Positions 1-8,397 of a stretch of 64,000 nucleotides of DNA are shown here, piece by piece (within the stretch, counting starts at the first letter, position 1; every line of letters begins with the position of its first letter). Source of the stretch: Lachnospiraceae bacterium (GTDB lineage Bacteria; Bacillota; Clostridia; Lachnospirales; Lachnospiraceae); the NCBI GenBank assembly GCA_910576335.1, contig CAJTIU010000025.1, positions 19,124 to 83,123 on the forward strand. Direction: 5' to 3'. The notes beneath the pieces were generated by a model that did no database searches, was not told the origin of the DNA, and saw only the letters and a list, made by a program, of their open reading frames with translations. Made by a program: the position numbers and the translations under genes.

Positions 1-1
1 G

Positions 2-331
2 AAAAAGATCACAGTAGCAAAGACCGTTTCCATCGGCGGAAAGAAATTCAACATAACAGAGATCGGCTCAAAAGCGTTCAGCGAATGCAGGAAAGCAACC
101 AATGCCTCTATAGGAGCGAATGTAAAAAAGGTTGGTTCAAAGGCATTCTACAACTGTAAAAAACTACGGAAAATCACAATCAGCAGTACGAAGCTGAAAT
201 CCGTCGGGAAAGGTGCACTGAAAAATATCTCCTCAAAAGCAAGGATCAAAGTGCCGAAGAAACAATTGAAAAAGTACAAAAAAATTCTAAAATCAAAAGG
301 CCAGAAAAAAAGCGTCAAGATTATGGCCTAG
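2..331 (+). CDS. BspA-like leucine-rich repeat surface protein, C-terminal end (partial)
   Basis: An open frame runs in from the left edge and stops at TAG 329-331, giving about 109 residues. The translation has LRR_5/BspA-type units (I-x-x-I-G-S-K-A-F followed by N-C-K-K-L-R-K-I-T-I) and a very Lys-rich tail. BspA-like repeats are common on secreted or wall-attached proteins of gut Clostridia, where they serve adhesion or binding. The N-terminus and signal peptide lie outside the window, so full domain order and anchoring are unknown. A perfect palindrome follows 12 bases after the stop and may terminate transcription. Confidence 0.8.
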   Translation, partial: KKITVAKTVSIGGKKFNITEIGSKAFSECRKATNASIGANVKKVGSKAFYNCKKLRKITISSTKLKSVGKGALKNISSKARIKVPKKQLKKYKKILKSKGQKKSVKIMA

Positions 332-343
332 AGCCAATGGAAA

Positions 344-385
344 AATTTGGGACGGGGCATTTTTAAAAATGCCCCGTCCCAAATT
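344..385. repeat. GGGACGGGGC palindrome, copy 1
   Basis: Perfect 42 bp palindrome with 21 bp arms centred at 364/365. The arm reads AATTTGGGACGGGGCATTTTT. It lies just after the BspA-like gene and can form a strong hairpin with a U-rich centre on either strand, so it could act as a bidirectional terminator. It belongs to a dispersed family seen about ten times in this window. Confidence 0.95.
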
Positions 386-525
386 CGAAATAGGGTGTCC
401 CTAATCTGACTAGTAAGTATGGTGAGTTAGCAAAATAAATGATTGTCAAAATAATAAAATTTGTGGTACGATTAAAAGGACAGAACGATAAATATAAATT
501 TAGCTGATTATTATGGAGGGTAAAA

Positions 526-751
526 ATGATTGATGCTCATTGTCCTGAAGATGTAGGTGACAAAATTCGAGAGCTTGAAATATGCGTTGAAAAAGCTTAG
601 GGTAATTGAGTTTGCTCGTCTTGTTGTAAGCATGAATAATGTAGAACTGTTCAACGATATTTATGACTCCTATTCCATTACATACCGCTCTATCAACCCG
701 ATAATCAATAATTGTTTAAGATATGCTTTGAATCACTTTTTTATGCCCTGA
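526..751 (+). pseudogene. small unrecognised gene, probably frameshifted
   Basis: A good ribosome site (GGAGGG, 515-520) precedes ATG 526, but that frame ends after 24 codons at TAG 598-600. A second frame, open from 557 to 751, carries a coherent 64-residue peptide ending NHFFMP. The two could be one roughly 75-residue protein broken by a single-base shift near 570-590. I recognise no family. It is flanked by a palindrome on the left and a hairpin on the right. It could also be a chance frame. Confidence 0.3.
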
Positions 752-759
752 TAAAGAAA

Positions 760-788
760 AGGCATACGCTTTTTTGATGCGTATGCCT
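760..788. terminator. stem-loop ahead of the MATE gene
   Basis: AGGCATACGC (760-769) pairs with GCGTATGCCT (779-788) around a TTTTTTGAT loop. On the minus strand it is followed by TTTTCTTT. It probably separates the small frame at 526-751 from the MATE gene. Confidence 0.6.
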
Positions 789-833
789 TCGCCAATTCTG
801 CTTTAAATAACTGAGATGGGGGGAATGTATCTT

Positions 834-2186
834 ATGAATAAGCATGTGGACCTGCTTCATGGTCCTGTACTGAAATCTCTTACCAGGCTTGCCATTCCGA
901 TTATGGCAACATTTCTGATTCAGATGGCATACAATCTGACTGATATGATCTGGATCGGCCGTGTCGGGAGTGACGCGGTGGCTGCGGTGGGCGCCGCAGG
1001 AATGTATATGTGGCTTTCTAGCGGCATAAGCGCACTTGCCAAGACAGGAGGGCAGGTGCTTGCCGGACATGCACTGGGAGCCGGAAAATACGACGAGGCC
1101 GAGAAGTATTCGGCAAATGCCTTTGGGCTGACGCTAATCTTCGGCATCCTGTTCGGCGCTGTATGCCTTGTGTTCCACCGGGCACTGATAGCATTTTTTA
1201 ATCTGAATGGCTCCCAGGTTATTGCTGACGCCGAAATCTATCTCATGATCACCGGCGGGCTGGTTCTCTTCTCTTTTTTAAACCAGACCTTTACGGGAAT
1301 CTTTACTGCCATGGGGAACAGCCGGGCCGCTTTTCTTGCCACCACGACCGGGCTTGTTGTGAATATTGTGCTGGATCCGGTACTGATCTTTGGCATCGGC
1401 CCATTTCCGAGACTTATGGTTATGGGGGCGGCCATTGCGACTATTTTCGCACAGGCCATTGTAACGGTAATGTTTTTTTATTATGCTTCGAAGGACACGG
1501 TGGTCTTTAAGGGGATACATATCTTCAGCGTTCCTGACAGAAGCCATACGGCGGCGATTATCCGTATCGGGATTCCTACCTCTGTACAAAGCATTGTATT
1601 TACAGGGATTTCAATGATCATTGCAAGGATTATCGCGGGGTACGGGGACGGCGCTGTGGCGGTGCAGAAGGTTGGGTCGCAGATTGAGTCGATTTCCTGG
1701 ATGACGGCAGACGGCTTTGCAGCGGCTGTTAATTCCTTTATTGCCCAGAATCACGGCGCCGGAAACAAGGAGCGTATCAGGAAGGGCTACTTTGCTGCCA
1801 TGCTTGTAGTTCTTCTTTGGGGGCTTGTGTGCACATTTCTGCTGATGGTGTGTCCCGTGCCGATTTTCCGCGTCTTTATTACGGAAGCGGAAATTCTTCC
1901 CCTGGGCGTGGATTATCTGTTTATCCTGGGCGTGTCCCAGCTCTTTATGAGTGTGGAGATTACAACCGCCGGGGCATTTTCCGGGTTCGGGAGGACGGTT
2001 CCGCCATCTGTGATCGGCATTTTGTTTACTGCCATGCGGATTCCTCTTGCACTTTTCCTGGCACAGACCCCACTTGGGCTTAATGGGATATGGTGGAGTA
2101 TTACAATCTCCAGTATCTGTAAAGGAGTCTTTCTTCTTGCCTGGTTTCTTGTTTATTTACGGAAGGAAATGTGTTATACTGATTAG
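834..2186 (+). CDS. MATE family multidrug/toxin efflux transporter
   Basis: A 450-residue integral membrane protein with about twelve hydrophobic segments in two similar halves, normal length for the MATE (MOP superfamily) of cation-coupled drug exporters. The N-terminal region P-I-M-A-T-F-L-I-Q-M-A-Y-N-L-T-D-M-I-W-I is typical of the first helix and loop. ATG 834 is chosen because GGGGGGAA (818-825) sits at proper distance; in-frame ATG 816 and 825 overlap that site. The substrate cannot be read from sequence. It is transcribed alone, ending in front of a long inverted repeat. Confidence 0.9.
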   Translation: MNKHVDLLHGPVLKSLTRLAIPIMATFLIQMAYNLTDMIWIGRVGSDAVAAVGAAGMYMWLSSGISALAKTGGQVLAGHALGAGKYDEAEKYSANAFGLTLIFGILFGAVCLVFHRALIAFFNLNGSQVIADAEIYLMITGGLVLFSFLNQTFTGIFTAMGNSRAAFLATTTGLVVNIVLDPVLIFGIGPFPRLMVMGAAIATIFAQAIVTVMFFYYASKDTVVFKGIHIFSVPDRSHTAAIIRIGIPTSVQSIVFTGISMIIARIIAGYGDGAVAVQKVGSQIESISWMTADGFAAAVNSFIAQNHGAGNKERIRKGYFAAMLVVLLWGLVCTFLLMVCPVPIFRVFITEAEILPLGVDYLFILGVSQLFMSVEITTAGAFSGFGRTVPPSVIGILFTAMRIPLALFLAQTPLGLNGIWWSITISSICKGVFLLAWFLVYLRKEMCYTD

Positions 2187-2198
2187 GCACGTAGCTGT

Positions 2199-2366
2199 AC
2201 TAGTATAACCCAATTTAAATAACCTTACGTTTCACAGGTCTGCTTTTCCGATATCACATGTGTAAAAGCCTCAGCGTAGCCCGCGTAGTCTTGCGTTTTT
2301 ACACATGCACTCTCGAAAAAGCATCCTCAGTGAAACAGAAAGGTATTTAAAACGGGTTATACTAGT
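2199..2366. repeat. long imperfect inverted repeat (168 bp), MITE-like
   Basis: ACTAGTATAACCC (2199-2211) is exactly inverted at GGGTTATACTAGT (2354-2366). Inner blocks also pair: AAATAACCTT with AAGGTATTT, GTTTCAC with GTGAAAC, and ATGTGTAAAA with TTTTACACAT. The whole intergenic region can fold into one long hairpin. It has no coding content. It may be a small non-autonomous transposon relic or a large terminator between the MATE and GH13 genes. The 13 bp terminal repeats favour the former. Confidence 0.75.
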
Positions 2367-2447
2367 GCGATGCTGCAAATAACAGTGAATAATGCAATGC
2401 TGCATCAGTCAGTTACAGACAAGCGTAATAGAGGAGGTACTTTTATC

Positions 2448-3767
2448 ATGTGGGCTTACAATAGTGTATTTTACCAGATCTATCCCATCGGCTTCTGCGG
2501 AGCCCCGGTTCACAATGACGGCGTCTGCGCTCCGCGCATCCGCAAACTTATGGAATGGTCTGAATATCTAAAGGAACTGGGTGTTGATTCCATACTTCTG
2601 AACCCCATTTTTGAGTCTGACAACCATGGGTATGATACAAGGGATTTCCGCCAGATTGACTGCCGTCTCGGTACAAATGAGGATTTTGCCGAGGTGTGCA
2701 GGGATCTTCACGAGCATGATGTGAAGATTGTGCTGGACGGGGTATTTAACCATGTGGGACGGGGGTTCTGGGCATTCCGTGATGTGCAGGAAAAGCGTTG
2801 GGACTCTCCTTATAAGGACTGGTTTCATATCAGTTTTGACGGAAACAGCTGCTATGATGATGGTTTTTGGTATGAGGGCTGGGAAGGGCATTTTGAGCTG
2901 GTGAAGCTGAATCTTAAGAATCCGGCGGTAGTGGATTATCTCCTGGACTGCGTGAAATTCTGGGTGGATGAATTTGATATTGACGGGCTGCGTCTTGATG
3001 TGGCCTACTGCCTTGACCATGATTTTATGCGCAGGCTCCGTTCTTATGTGCAGGAGCTGAAACCTGATTTTGTCCTGATCGGGGAGGTTCTGTTCGGGGA
3101 TTATAATCTGATTGTGAATGATGGTATGCTTCACAGCTGTACGAATTATGAGTGCTATAAAGGAATTTTTTCAAGCTTTAATTCTATGAATCTCTTTGAG
3201 ATTGCTCATTCGCTCCACAGGCAGTTCGGGGCGGACCCGTGGTGCATTTACCGCGGGAAGCATTTGATGACTTTTGTGGATAACCATGATGTTACAAGGC
3301 TCTCCAGTATTCTGACAAATAAGAAGCATATTCCGCTGGCTTATGGGCTGCTTCTTGGTATGCCGGGAATTCCCTGCCTATATTATGGCAGTGAGTGGGG
3401 TGAGGAAGGCTTGAAGGCTCCAGATAATGATTATGCCTTAAGGCCCTGCTTTGAGGAGCCGAAGCCTAATGAGCTGACGGATTTTATTAAGCTGCTGATC
3501 CGTACACGGCAGAATAGTGACGCTCTTTGTAATGGTGCTTATAAGAATGTGGTTATACAGAATCATCAGCTTGTGTTTGAGAGAGTCTCGGAGACGGAAA
3601 GGGTGATCGTGGCGGTAAATGCTGCGGATTATGCTTATACAGCACGGCATGGGGATCTGAATGGGAAGATGACAGATCTTCTGACGGGGGAAGAATTTTT
3701 GCTTGAAGGGAGCCTGGAGATGGAGGCTTACCGGGTGATGTATCTGAAAGGGAGCAACTTGCAGTAG
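2448..3767 (+). CDS. GH13 alpha-glucosidase/maltodextrin-degrading enzyme
   Basis: A 439-residue alpha-amylase family protein. It begins with the early barrel strand V-F-Y-Q-I-Y-P-I-G. It shows the nucleophile Asp (L-R-L-D, about residue 184), acid/base Glu (I-G-E-V, about 213) and transition-state Asp (F-V-D-N-H-D, about 278), plus a short C-terminal beta domain. There is no signal peptide, so it is cytosolic and likely acts on imported maltodextrins. ATG 2448 is preceded by GAGGAGG (2431-2437). An upstream in-frame ATG at 2370 lies beside the inverted repeat and has no ribosome site. The exact substrate (neopullulanase-like, cyclodextrinase or glucosidase) is not resolved. Confidence 0.88.
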   Translation: MWAYNSVFYQIYPIGFCGAPVHNDGVCAPRIRKLMEWSEYLKELGVDSILLNPIFESDNHGYDTRDFRQIDCRLGTNEDFAEVCRDLHEHDVKIVLDGVFNHVGRGFWAFRDVQEKRWDSPYKDWFHISFDGNSCYDDGFWYEGWEGHFELVKLNLKNPAVVDYLLDCVKFWVDEFDIDGLRLDVAYCLDHDFMRRLRSYVQELKPDFVLIGEVLFGDYNLIVNDGMLHSCTNYECYKGIFSSFNSMNLFEIAHSLHRQFGADPWCIYRGKHLMTFVDNHDVTRLSSILTNKKHIPLAYGLLLGMPGIPCLYYGSEWGEEGLKAPDNDYALRPCFEEPKPNELTDFIKLLIRTRQNSDALCNGAYKNVVIQNHQLVFERVSETERVIVAVNAADYAYTARHGDLNGKMTDLLTGEEFLLEGSLEMEAYRVMYLKGSNLQ

Positions 3768-3790
3768 ACCACGAGTGGAGCTGAGGGATT

Positions 3791-3864
3791 CTTGTGGGGG
3801 CGGGGCTTTTTCTCTGCGTGACACCGCTTCGCAGTGTCACTGCTCGAAAGCCCCCGTCCCCTTT
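3791..3864. repeat. palindrome family variant with an inserted inner stem
   Basis: Outer arms GGGGGCGGGGCTTTTT and AAAGCCCCCGTCCCC match the dispersed family. Between them sits a second stem, GTGACAC (3819-3825) pairing with GTGTCAC (3834-3840). It lies between the convergent GH13 and metY genes and probably terminates both. Confidence 0.8.
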
Positions 3865-3888
3865 GGATACCCGGAAGTTCCTCTCCCT

Positions 3889-5196
3889 TTACTGGACTGC
3901 TTTGAAGGCTTCTTCCAGATCTTCGATGATATCGGCTATGTTTTCGGTGCCGATTGAGAGGCGTATTGTGTTGGGTCTGATTCCCTGATCCAGGAGTTCT
4001 TCTTCTGTGCACTGGCTGTGTGTGGTAGTAGCCGGGTGGATGACCAGGGATTTTACATCTGCTACGTTGGCGAGCAGGGAGAAGAGTTCCAGGTTGTCTA
4101 TGAAGCCTTTTGCTTTTTGTGCGTCGCCTTTGATCTCAAAGGTGAAGATGGAGCCTCCGCCGTCCGGGAAGTACTTCGCATATAGTGCTTTCTGTTCTTC
4201 GTCTTCTGATACGGACGGATGATGCACGGCCTCTACCTGTGGGTGGTTCTTTAGGTAATCTACTACCTTGAGGGCATTTTCTACATGGCGTTCTACGCGC
4301 AGGGACAGGGTTTCAAGACCCTGCAGGAAGATGAAGGCGTGGAACGGCGACAGGGTTGCACCTGTGTCGCGGAGGAGGATTGCCCGGATCTTTGTGACGA
4401 AAGCTGCCGCTCCTACTGCTTTTGTGAAGCTGATTCCGTGGTAACTTGGGTTTGGTTCGGTCAGTGAGGGGAACTTGCCGGATGCTTCCCAGTCGAATTT
4501 TCCGCTGTCTACAATAACGCCGCCGATGGTTGTGCCATGTCCTCCAATGAATTTGGTTGCGGAGTGTACAACGATGTCTGCCCCATGCTCAATTGGTCTT
4601 ACGAGGTAAGGAGTGGCAAAGGTGTTGTCGATTATGAGCGGTATCTTATGGGCATGGGCGATGCCGGCTATTTTTTCTATGTCTACTACATCTGAGTTCG
4701 GATTTCCCAACACCTCGATGAATACTGCCTTAGTGTTTTCCTGAATGGCTGATTCTACTGCATCGTAGTCAAAAATATCTACGAAGGTTGTGTTTACGCC
4801 GTACAGTGGAAAAGTATGTGCCAGATAGTTGTAGGTTCCTCCATAAATGTTTTTGGCGGATACAATGTGATCCCCGTTCTGTGCCAGGTTCTGGAAGGTG
4901 TAGGAGATGGCCGCTGCCCCGGATGCTACCGCCAGTGCTGCAACACCGCCTTCAAGCGCCGCAATCCTCTTTTCAAAAACATCCTCCGTAGGGTTCGTAA
5001 GACGACCATAAATATTTCCTGCGTCCGACAGCCCGAATCTTGCTGCTGCATGGCCGCTGTTATGGAATACGTATGATGAGGTCTGGTAAATCGGCACTGC
5101 CCTTGCATCTGTTACCGGGTCTGCCTGCTCCTGCCCTACGTGAAGCTGTAATGTCTCAAATCTAAATTCTCTTTCTGCTCTTGTCTTCTTGCTCAT
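3889..5196 (-). CDS. metY: O-acetylhomoserine sulfhydrylase (PLP-dependent)
   Basis: A 435-residue Cys/Met metabolism PLP enzyme (cystathionine gamma-synthase superfamily). The PLP lysine is in [10 protein letters not shown] (about residue 215). The N-terminus [10 protein letters not shown] and C-terminus R-L-S-I-G-T-E-N are typical of MetY-type enzymes. Family reaction: O-acetylhomoserine plus sulfide (or methanethiol) to homocysteine (or methionine) plus acetate, in the cytosol. The start is supported by AAGGAGAC just upstream. It is monocistronic. The LysR gene upstream on the same strand could be its regulator, but that is only suggested by position. Closely related gamma-synthases cannot be fully excluded. 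Confidence 0.9.
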   Translation of the reverse strand: MSKKTRAEREFRFETLQLHVGQEQADPVTDARAVPIYQTSSYVFHNSGHAAARFGLSDAGNIYGRLTNPTEDVFEKRIAALEGGVAALAVASGAAAISYTFQNLAQNGDHIVSAKNIYGGTYNYLAHTFPLYGVNTTFVDIFDYDAVESAIQENTKAVFIEVLGNPNSDVVDIEKIAGIAHAHKIPLIIDNTFATPYLVRPIEHGADIVVHSATKFIGGHGTTIGGVIVDSGKFDWEASGKFPSLTEPNPSYHGISFTKAVGAAAFVTKIRAILLRDTGATLSPFHAFIFLQGLETLSLRVERHVENALKVVDYLKNHPQVEAVHHPSVSEDEEQKALYAKYFPDGGGSIFTFEIKGDAQKAKGFIDNLELFSLLANVADVKSLVIHPATTTHSQCTEEELLDQGIRPNTIRLSIGTENIADIIEDLEEAFKAVQ

Positions 5197-5259
5197 GATA
5201 ATGTCTCCTTTTCTATGTGATTTGTTATTTATCTACTTGTTTGATAGGTTTACTATATC

Positions 5260-5289
5260 ATGATATTTGGAATCTGTCTAATATGTAAA
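5260..5289 (-). promoter_or_regulatory. probable promoter of metY
   Basis: On the minus strand TTTACA (5284-5289), an 18 bp spacer and TATCAT (5260-5265) fit a housekeeping promoter about 65 bp ahead of the metY start. TATCATGATA over the -10 is a small palindrome that could bind a regulator. No SAM riboswitch signature was seen in the leader. Confidence 0.5.
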
Positions 5290-5331
5290 GGGAAGGGTTG
5301 GCTATAGGCTGTGCCTATAACAGTTAAATCT

Positions 5332-5363
5332 GGGACGGGGCATTTTTAAAAATGCCCCGTCCC
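5332..5363. repeat. GGGACGGGGC palindrome, copy 2 (contains the LysR gene stop)
   Basis: Perfect palindrome with 16 bp arms centred at 5347/5348. On the minus strand it encodes the last residues Gly-Thr-Gly-His-Phe of the LysR protein and its TAA stop (5346-5348), and can act as terminator. Confidence 0.95.
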
Positions 5364-6263
5364 CATTGGTCTGTATTTCTTGATTTCCTCCAGGTACTTT
5401 TCGCCCAGGGGGCTGAGTGTCATCCCTTTGCGCTTCAGGTAGCCTATGGTCATCCGTTCATCGGACTTAAGCCTCACGGCGCAGTATTCGTTTCCGTTGA
5501 GGACTTCGCAGATGATGCCACAGCACAGGGTATAGCCTCCAAGTCCCCGCATGAGGTTCAGAAGGGTGGCACGGTCATTTGCCCGGATCAGACGTTTGTA
5601 GTCATAGGTGCTTAAGACCTCCTCGGCAAAATAGAAGGAGTTGTAATTCCCTTGTTCGAAGGCAAGGCACGGGTAGTCCTCCAACTCCTTCAAAGTGACC
5701 TCTTCTTTATCTGCCAAAGGATTTCCCTTCCACATGTAGGCATAGATGCTGCACTCCATAAGGGGGTGAAATTCAAGCTCCGACTCTGTCAGCAGTTTAT
5801 TCAGCACTTTTTGGTTAAATTCATTTTGATAGAGGATTCCGATTTCGCTGCGGAAATTTTTTACGTCTTCAATTACCTCGTATGTCTTTGTCTCCCGGAT
5901 GGCGAACTCGTACTCGTCCATGCCGAACTGCTTTATCATTTCCACAAAGGCGTTGACGGCAAATGCGTAGTGCTGCATGGAAACCCCGAATCTTTTTTTT
6001 ACGTTTGCCCGGTCGATATAGCGGGTTTCTATGAGCTCGTATTGCTCTGTTACCTGTCTGGCATACCCTAAGAATTCTGCGCCCTCCTGGGTGACAGATA
6101 CACCCCGGCTGCTACGCCGGAATAAGACTACGCCGATCTCTGCTTCCAGCTCCCTTACTGCCTGGGACAGGCTGGGCTGGGAGATGAAGAGTGTCTTCGA
6201 AGCTTCGTTCATGGAGCCGGTGTCCGCGATTGTTATGATGTATTTCAGTTGTGCAAGTGTCAT
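5346..6263 (-). CDS. LysR family transcriptional regulator
   Basis: A 305-residue regulator with N-terminal winged helix-turn-helix (T-L-A-Q-L-K-Y-I-I-T-I-A-D-T-G-S-M-N-E-A-S-K-T-L with S-Q-P-S-L-S-Q-A-V-R-E-L-E) and a C-terminal LysR effector-binding domain. A GGAGGG site precedes ATG. It follows tyrS by 36 bp on the same strand and may be partly co-transcribed. Its target is unknown; metY downstream is a guess. The last five residues (GTGHF) come from the dispersed palindrome, so the native C-terminus was probably replaced or extended by it. Confidence 0.88.
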   Translation of the reverse strand: MTLAQLKYIITIADTGSMNEASKTLFISQPSLSQAVRELEAEIGVVLFRRSSRGVSVTQEGAEFLGYARQVTEQYELIETRYIDRANVKKRFGVSMQHYAFAVNAFVEMIKQFGMDEYEFAIRETKTYEVIEDVKNFRSEIGILYQNEFNQKVLNKLLTESELEFHPLMECSIYAYMWKGNPLADKEEVTLKELEDYPCLAFEQGNYNSFYFAEEVLSTYDYKRLIRANDRATLLNLMRGLGGYTLCCGIICEVLNGNEYCAVRLKSDERMTIGYLKRKGMTLSPLGEKYLEEIKKYRPMGTGHF

Positions 6264-6299
6264 GACCGTCCCTCCGTTTTCAGCCAGGTCAGTATACCT

Positions 6300-7520
6300 T
6301 TACATTACGATCTTCCGGAAGCTCTTCTTTCCTTTCTTTAATACAATACCGTCCCCGGAAAATGTGTCTGCACCGTAGCCTGTATGAATATCCGATACCT
6401 TTTCCCCATTAACGGCAACGCCGCCCTGCTGCACTGCCCTGCGGGCCTCCGCTTTGGACGGCACAAGTCCGCTCTTAACAAGCAGGGTCAGAATATCAAT
6501 GGCTCCGTCAGTCAGATCATCTCCGGTAAGGATGGTTGTGGGCATATCTGCCGCTGCGCCCTGGCTGAAGAGTGCCTTTGCCGCTTCCTGTGCTTTCTTT
6601 GCCTCTTCTTCTCCGTGAACCATCTTCGTGAGCTCGTAAGCAAGAATCTCCTTGGCGGTGTTAAGCTGCGCACCCTCCCAGGAGTCCATTTTATCAATCT
6701 CCTCAAGGGGCAGGAAAGTCAGCATGCGGATACACTTTAACACATCCGCATCTGCCACATTTCTCCAGTACTGGTAGAACTCGAAAGGTGAGGTCTTCGC
6801 CGGGTCAAGCCATACTGCGCCGCTCTGGGTCTTTCCCATCTTCTTTCCTTCGGAATTGAGAAGAAGGGTAATGGTCATGGCACAGGCATTTTTTCCAAGC
6901 TTCCGGCGGATTAATTCTGTTCCGCCGAGCATGTTGCTCCACTGGTCGTCCCCGCCGAACTGCATGTTGCAGCCGTATTTCTGGAATAACATGTAGAAAT
7001 CGTAGCTCTGCATGATCATGTAATTGAACTCCAGAAAACTTAAACCTTTCTCCATCCGCTGCTTGTAGCATTCTGCTGTAAGCATACGGTTTACGGAGAA
7101 ATGCGCCCCTACTTCGCGGAGCATCTCAATGTAATTCAGTCCAAGAAGCCAGTCGGCATTATTTACCATTAAGGCTTTTCCTTCTGAAAAGTCAATGAAA
7201 CGGCTCATCTGCTTTCTGAAGCATTCGCAGTTGTGCTCAATGGTTTCTGTTGTCATCATCTGGCGCATGTCCGTTCTCCCGGAAGGATCCCCGATCATGG
7301 CTGTGCCGCCGCCGATCAGGGCAATCGGCTTATTTCCTGCCTCCTGAAGACGTTTCATCAGGCAGAGCGCCATAAAATGCCCTACGTGAAGGCTGTCCGC
7401 TGTGGGGTCAAAGCCAATGTAAAAGGTCGCCTTCCCGTTATTGATCAGCTCTCTGATCTCATCCTCGTCTGTTACCTGCGCGAGTAAGCCCCGCGCCTTC
7501 AGTTCTTCATAAATTCCCAT
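6300..7520 (-). CDS. tyrS: tyrosyl-tRNA synthetase
   Basis: A 406-residue class I synthetase charging tRNA-Tyr. Visible landmarks are [16 protein letters not shown] (HIGH-type motif, about residues 35-50), the G-G-D-D-Q-W-S-N region of the tyrosine pocket, K-M-G-K-T (KMSKS equivalent, about 228), and a C-terminal S4 RNA-binding domain ([16 protein letters not shown]). Length matches the bacterial TyrRS1 type. Expression is controlled by the T-box leader upstream. The start agrees with the leader and a purine-rich site. Confidence 0.97.
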   Translation of the reverse strand: MGIYEELKARGLLAQVTDEDEIRELINNGKATFYIGFDPTADSLHVGHFMALCLMKRLQEAGNKPIALIGGGTAMIGDPSGRTDMRQMMTTETIEHNCECFRKQMSRFIDFSEGKALMVNNADWLLGLNYIEMLREVGAHFSVNRMLTAECYKQRMEKGLSFLEFNYMIMQSYDFYMLFQKYGCNMQFGGDDQWSNMLGGTELIRRKLGKNACAMTITLLLNSEGKKMGKTQSGAVWLDPAKTSPFEFYQYWRNVADADVLKCIRMLTFLPLEEIDKMDSWEGAQLNTAKEILAYELTKMVHGEEEAKKAQEAAKALFSQGAAADMPTTILTGDDLTDGAIDILTLLVKSGLVPSKAEARRAVQQGGVAVNGEKVSDIHTGYGADTFSGDGIVLKKGKKSFRKIVM

Positions 7521-7574
7521 TTTCTTTTCTTCCTTTCTTTTTTAATTGAGGAACGACGAGATTTCCCAAAACAT

Positions 7575-7915
7575 AAAAACACCCTTATGATTTCTCTCCA
7601 TATAAATAATAAATATGGGCTGAAATCATAAGGGCAGAATATCTCCGCGTTACCACCTTGGTTCACCTGCAGCTTACACCGACAGGCCTCTGTAAGCTGC
7701 GCGTTCACAGCTCCGGCAATAATAACGTATGCCAACACGTCACAGCCTACTCGCAATTCATGTCTGTTGATCCCGCATGCTTTCGGTGTGCAGCTCCAAG
7801 ATGTATTCATAAACCATTCCTTCATGCGCCTCTCATCAGCCGGCAGCTTTCTGTATGGGTGTATGGATTACTACTTATTCTTTTCAAAGCCTTTCAAATC
7901 TTTATCTGATATCTG
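7575..7915 (-). promoter_or_regulatory. T-box riboswitch (tyrosine) of tyrS
   Basis: The minus strand carries the T-box bulge core AAGGTGGTAACGCGG (7645-7659). It is followed by a terminator stem, CCCTTATGATTT pairing with AAATCATAAGGG (7582-7593 with 7623-7634), and a U-rich stretch. Upstream, a Stem I-like region contains GAATACATC (7800-7808) whose UAC would be the tyrosine specifier, then GGAGCTG. Uncharged tRNA-Tyr is expected to stabilise the antiterminator. The core and terminator are clear; the specifier loop assignment is by pattern only. Confidence 0.9.
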
Positions 7916-7921
7916 AAACAT

Positions 7922-7950
7922 ATGCTAACCGATTTTTGCGGGTTTGTCAA
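7922..7950 (-). promoter_or_regulatory. promoter of the tyrS T-box transcript
   Basis: On the minus strand a perfect TTGACA (7945-7950), a 17 bp spacer and TAGCAT (7922-7927) lie directly upstream of the T-box leader. A palindrome copy begins only 4 bp beyond the -35. Confidence 0.75.
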
Positions 7951-7954
7951 GATG

Positions 7955-7986
7955 GGGACGGGGCATTTTTAAAAATGCCCCGTCCC
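7955..7986. repeat. GGGACGGGGC palindrome, copy 3
   Basis: Perfect palindrome, 16 bp arms centred at 7970/7971. It separates the tyrS promoter from the remains of a PadR gene, whose 5' part is missing exactly at this palindrome. Confidence 0.95.
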
Positions 7987-8319
7987 GAAGCGTCTATACA
8001 ACTACTCAGACGGCTAATGCAAGAAGAATATGTTTCGTCCTCATGGCAAGAAAGTGCCGAGGGTTTGCCGCCGAGAAAATATTATTCCATTACATACAAA
8101 GGACTTGAATATATTTCTGCTATGTCTAAAGAATGGAATAACTTGTTAAATCAATCAATGAAATCAAAGGAGAATAAGAGTATGGAAAAACTCGCAAGTC
8201 TTTTCGGTTTGATTGTAATACCGGTTTTTGCAATTTGCAGCCCGGTGTTCATCATTTGTGCAATTGAGGATGTGTATGGCAAGACAGGAAGCAGGCGGTA
8301 TCTGTCAGGGGATAATTGA
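7987..8319 (+). pseudogene. PadR family regulator, 5'-truncated, fused to a membrane peptide
   Basis: The frame from the palindrome onward encodes L-L-R-R-L-M-Q-E-E-Y-V, then P-P-R-K-Y-Y-S-I-T-Y-K-G-L-E-Y, then K-E-W-N-N-L. This is the wing and C-terminal helix of PadR regulators. The recognition helix and start codon are absent; their place is taken by the palindrome. The frame continues into a hydrophobic stretch (about residues 68-88 of the fragment) that may be the start of a former second gene (ATG 8182). There is no plausible start, so it is judged dead. Confidence 0.65.
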
Positions 8320-8337
8320 GCTGTTTATTTTTCTATA

Positions 8338-8385
8338 TTGATTTCCTAACAATATTAGGATATAATATTCCTAATATTGTTAGGA
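8338..8385 (+). promoter_or_regulatory. TetR-type operator overlapping the promoter of the TetR gene
   Basis: TCCTAACAATATTAGGA (8344-8360) and TCCTAATATTGTTAGGA (8369-8385) form a large inverted repeat. TTGATT (8338-8343) and TATAAT (8361-8366) are spaced 17 bp, so the left half-site fills the spacer exactly and the right half-site lies at the transcription start. This predicts autorepression by the following TetR protein. Confidence 0.85.
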
Positions 8386-8397
8386 AGGAAGAAAACT

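Noticed and set aside
2568..3134. 188-codon frame antisense to the GH13 gene
   Set aside because: A shadow frame; the plus strand carries all GH13 catalytic motifs and a ribosome site.
5197..5330. SAM riboswitch ahead of metY
   Set aside because: No S-box core sequences or terminator stem could be found in the leader; only a promoter and small palindromes are present.
7855..8319. A 154-codon frame running through the palindrome into the PadR remnant
   Set aside because: Its first part lies antisense over the T-box and promoter of tyrS and reads the palindrome as G-D-G-A-F-L-K-M-P-R-P. Only the PadR part after 7987 has family resemblance.
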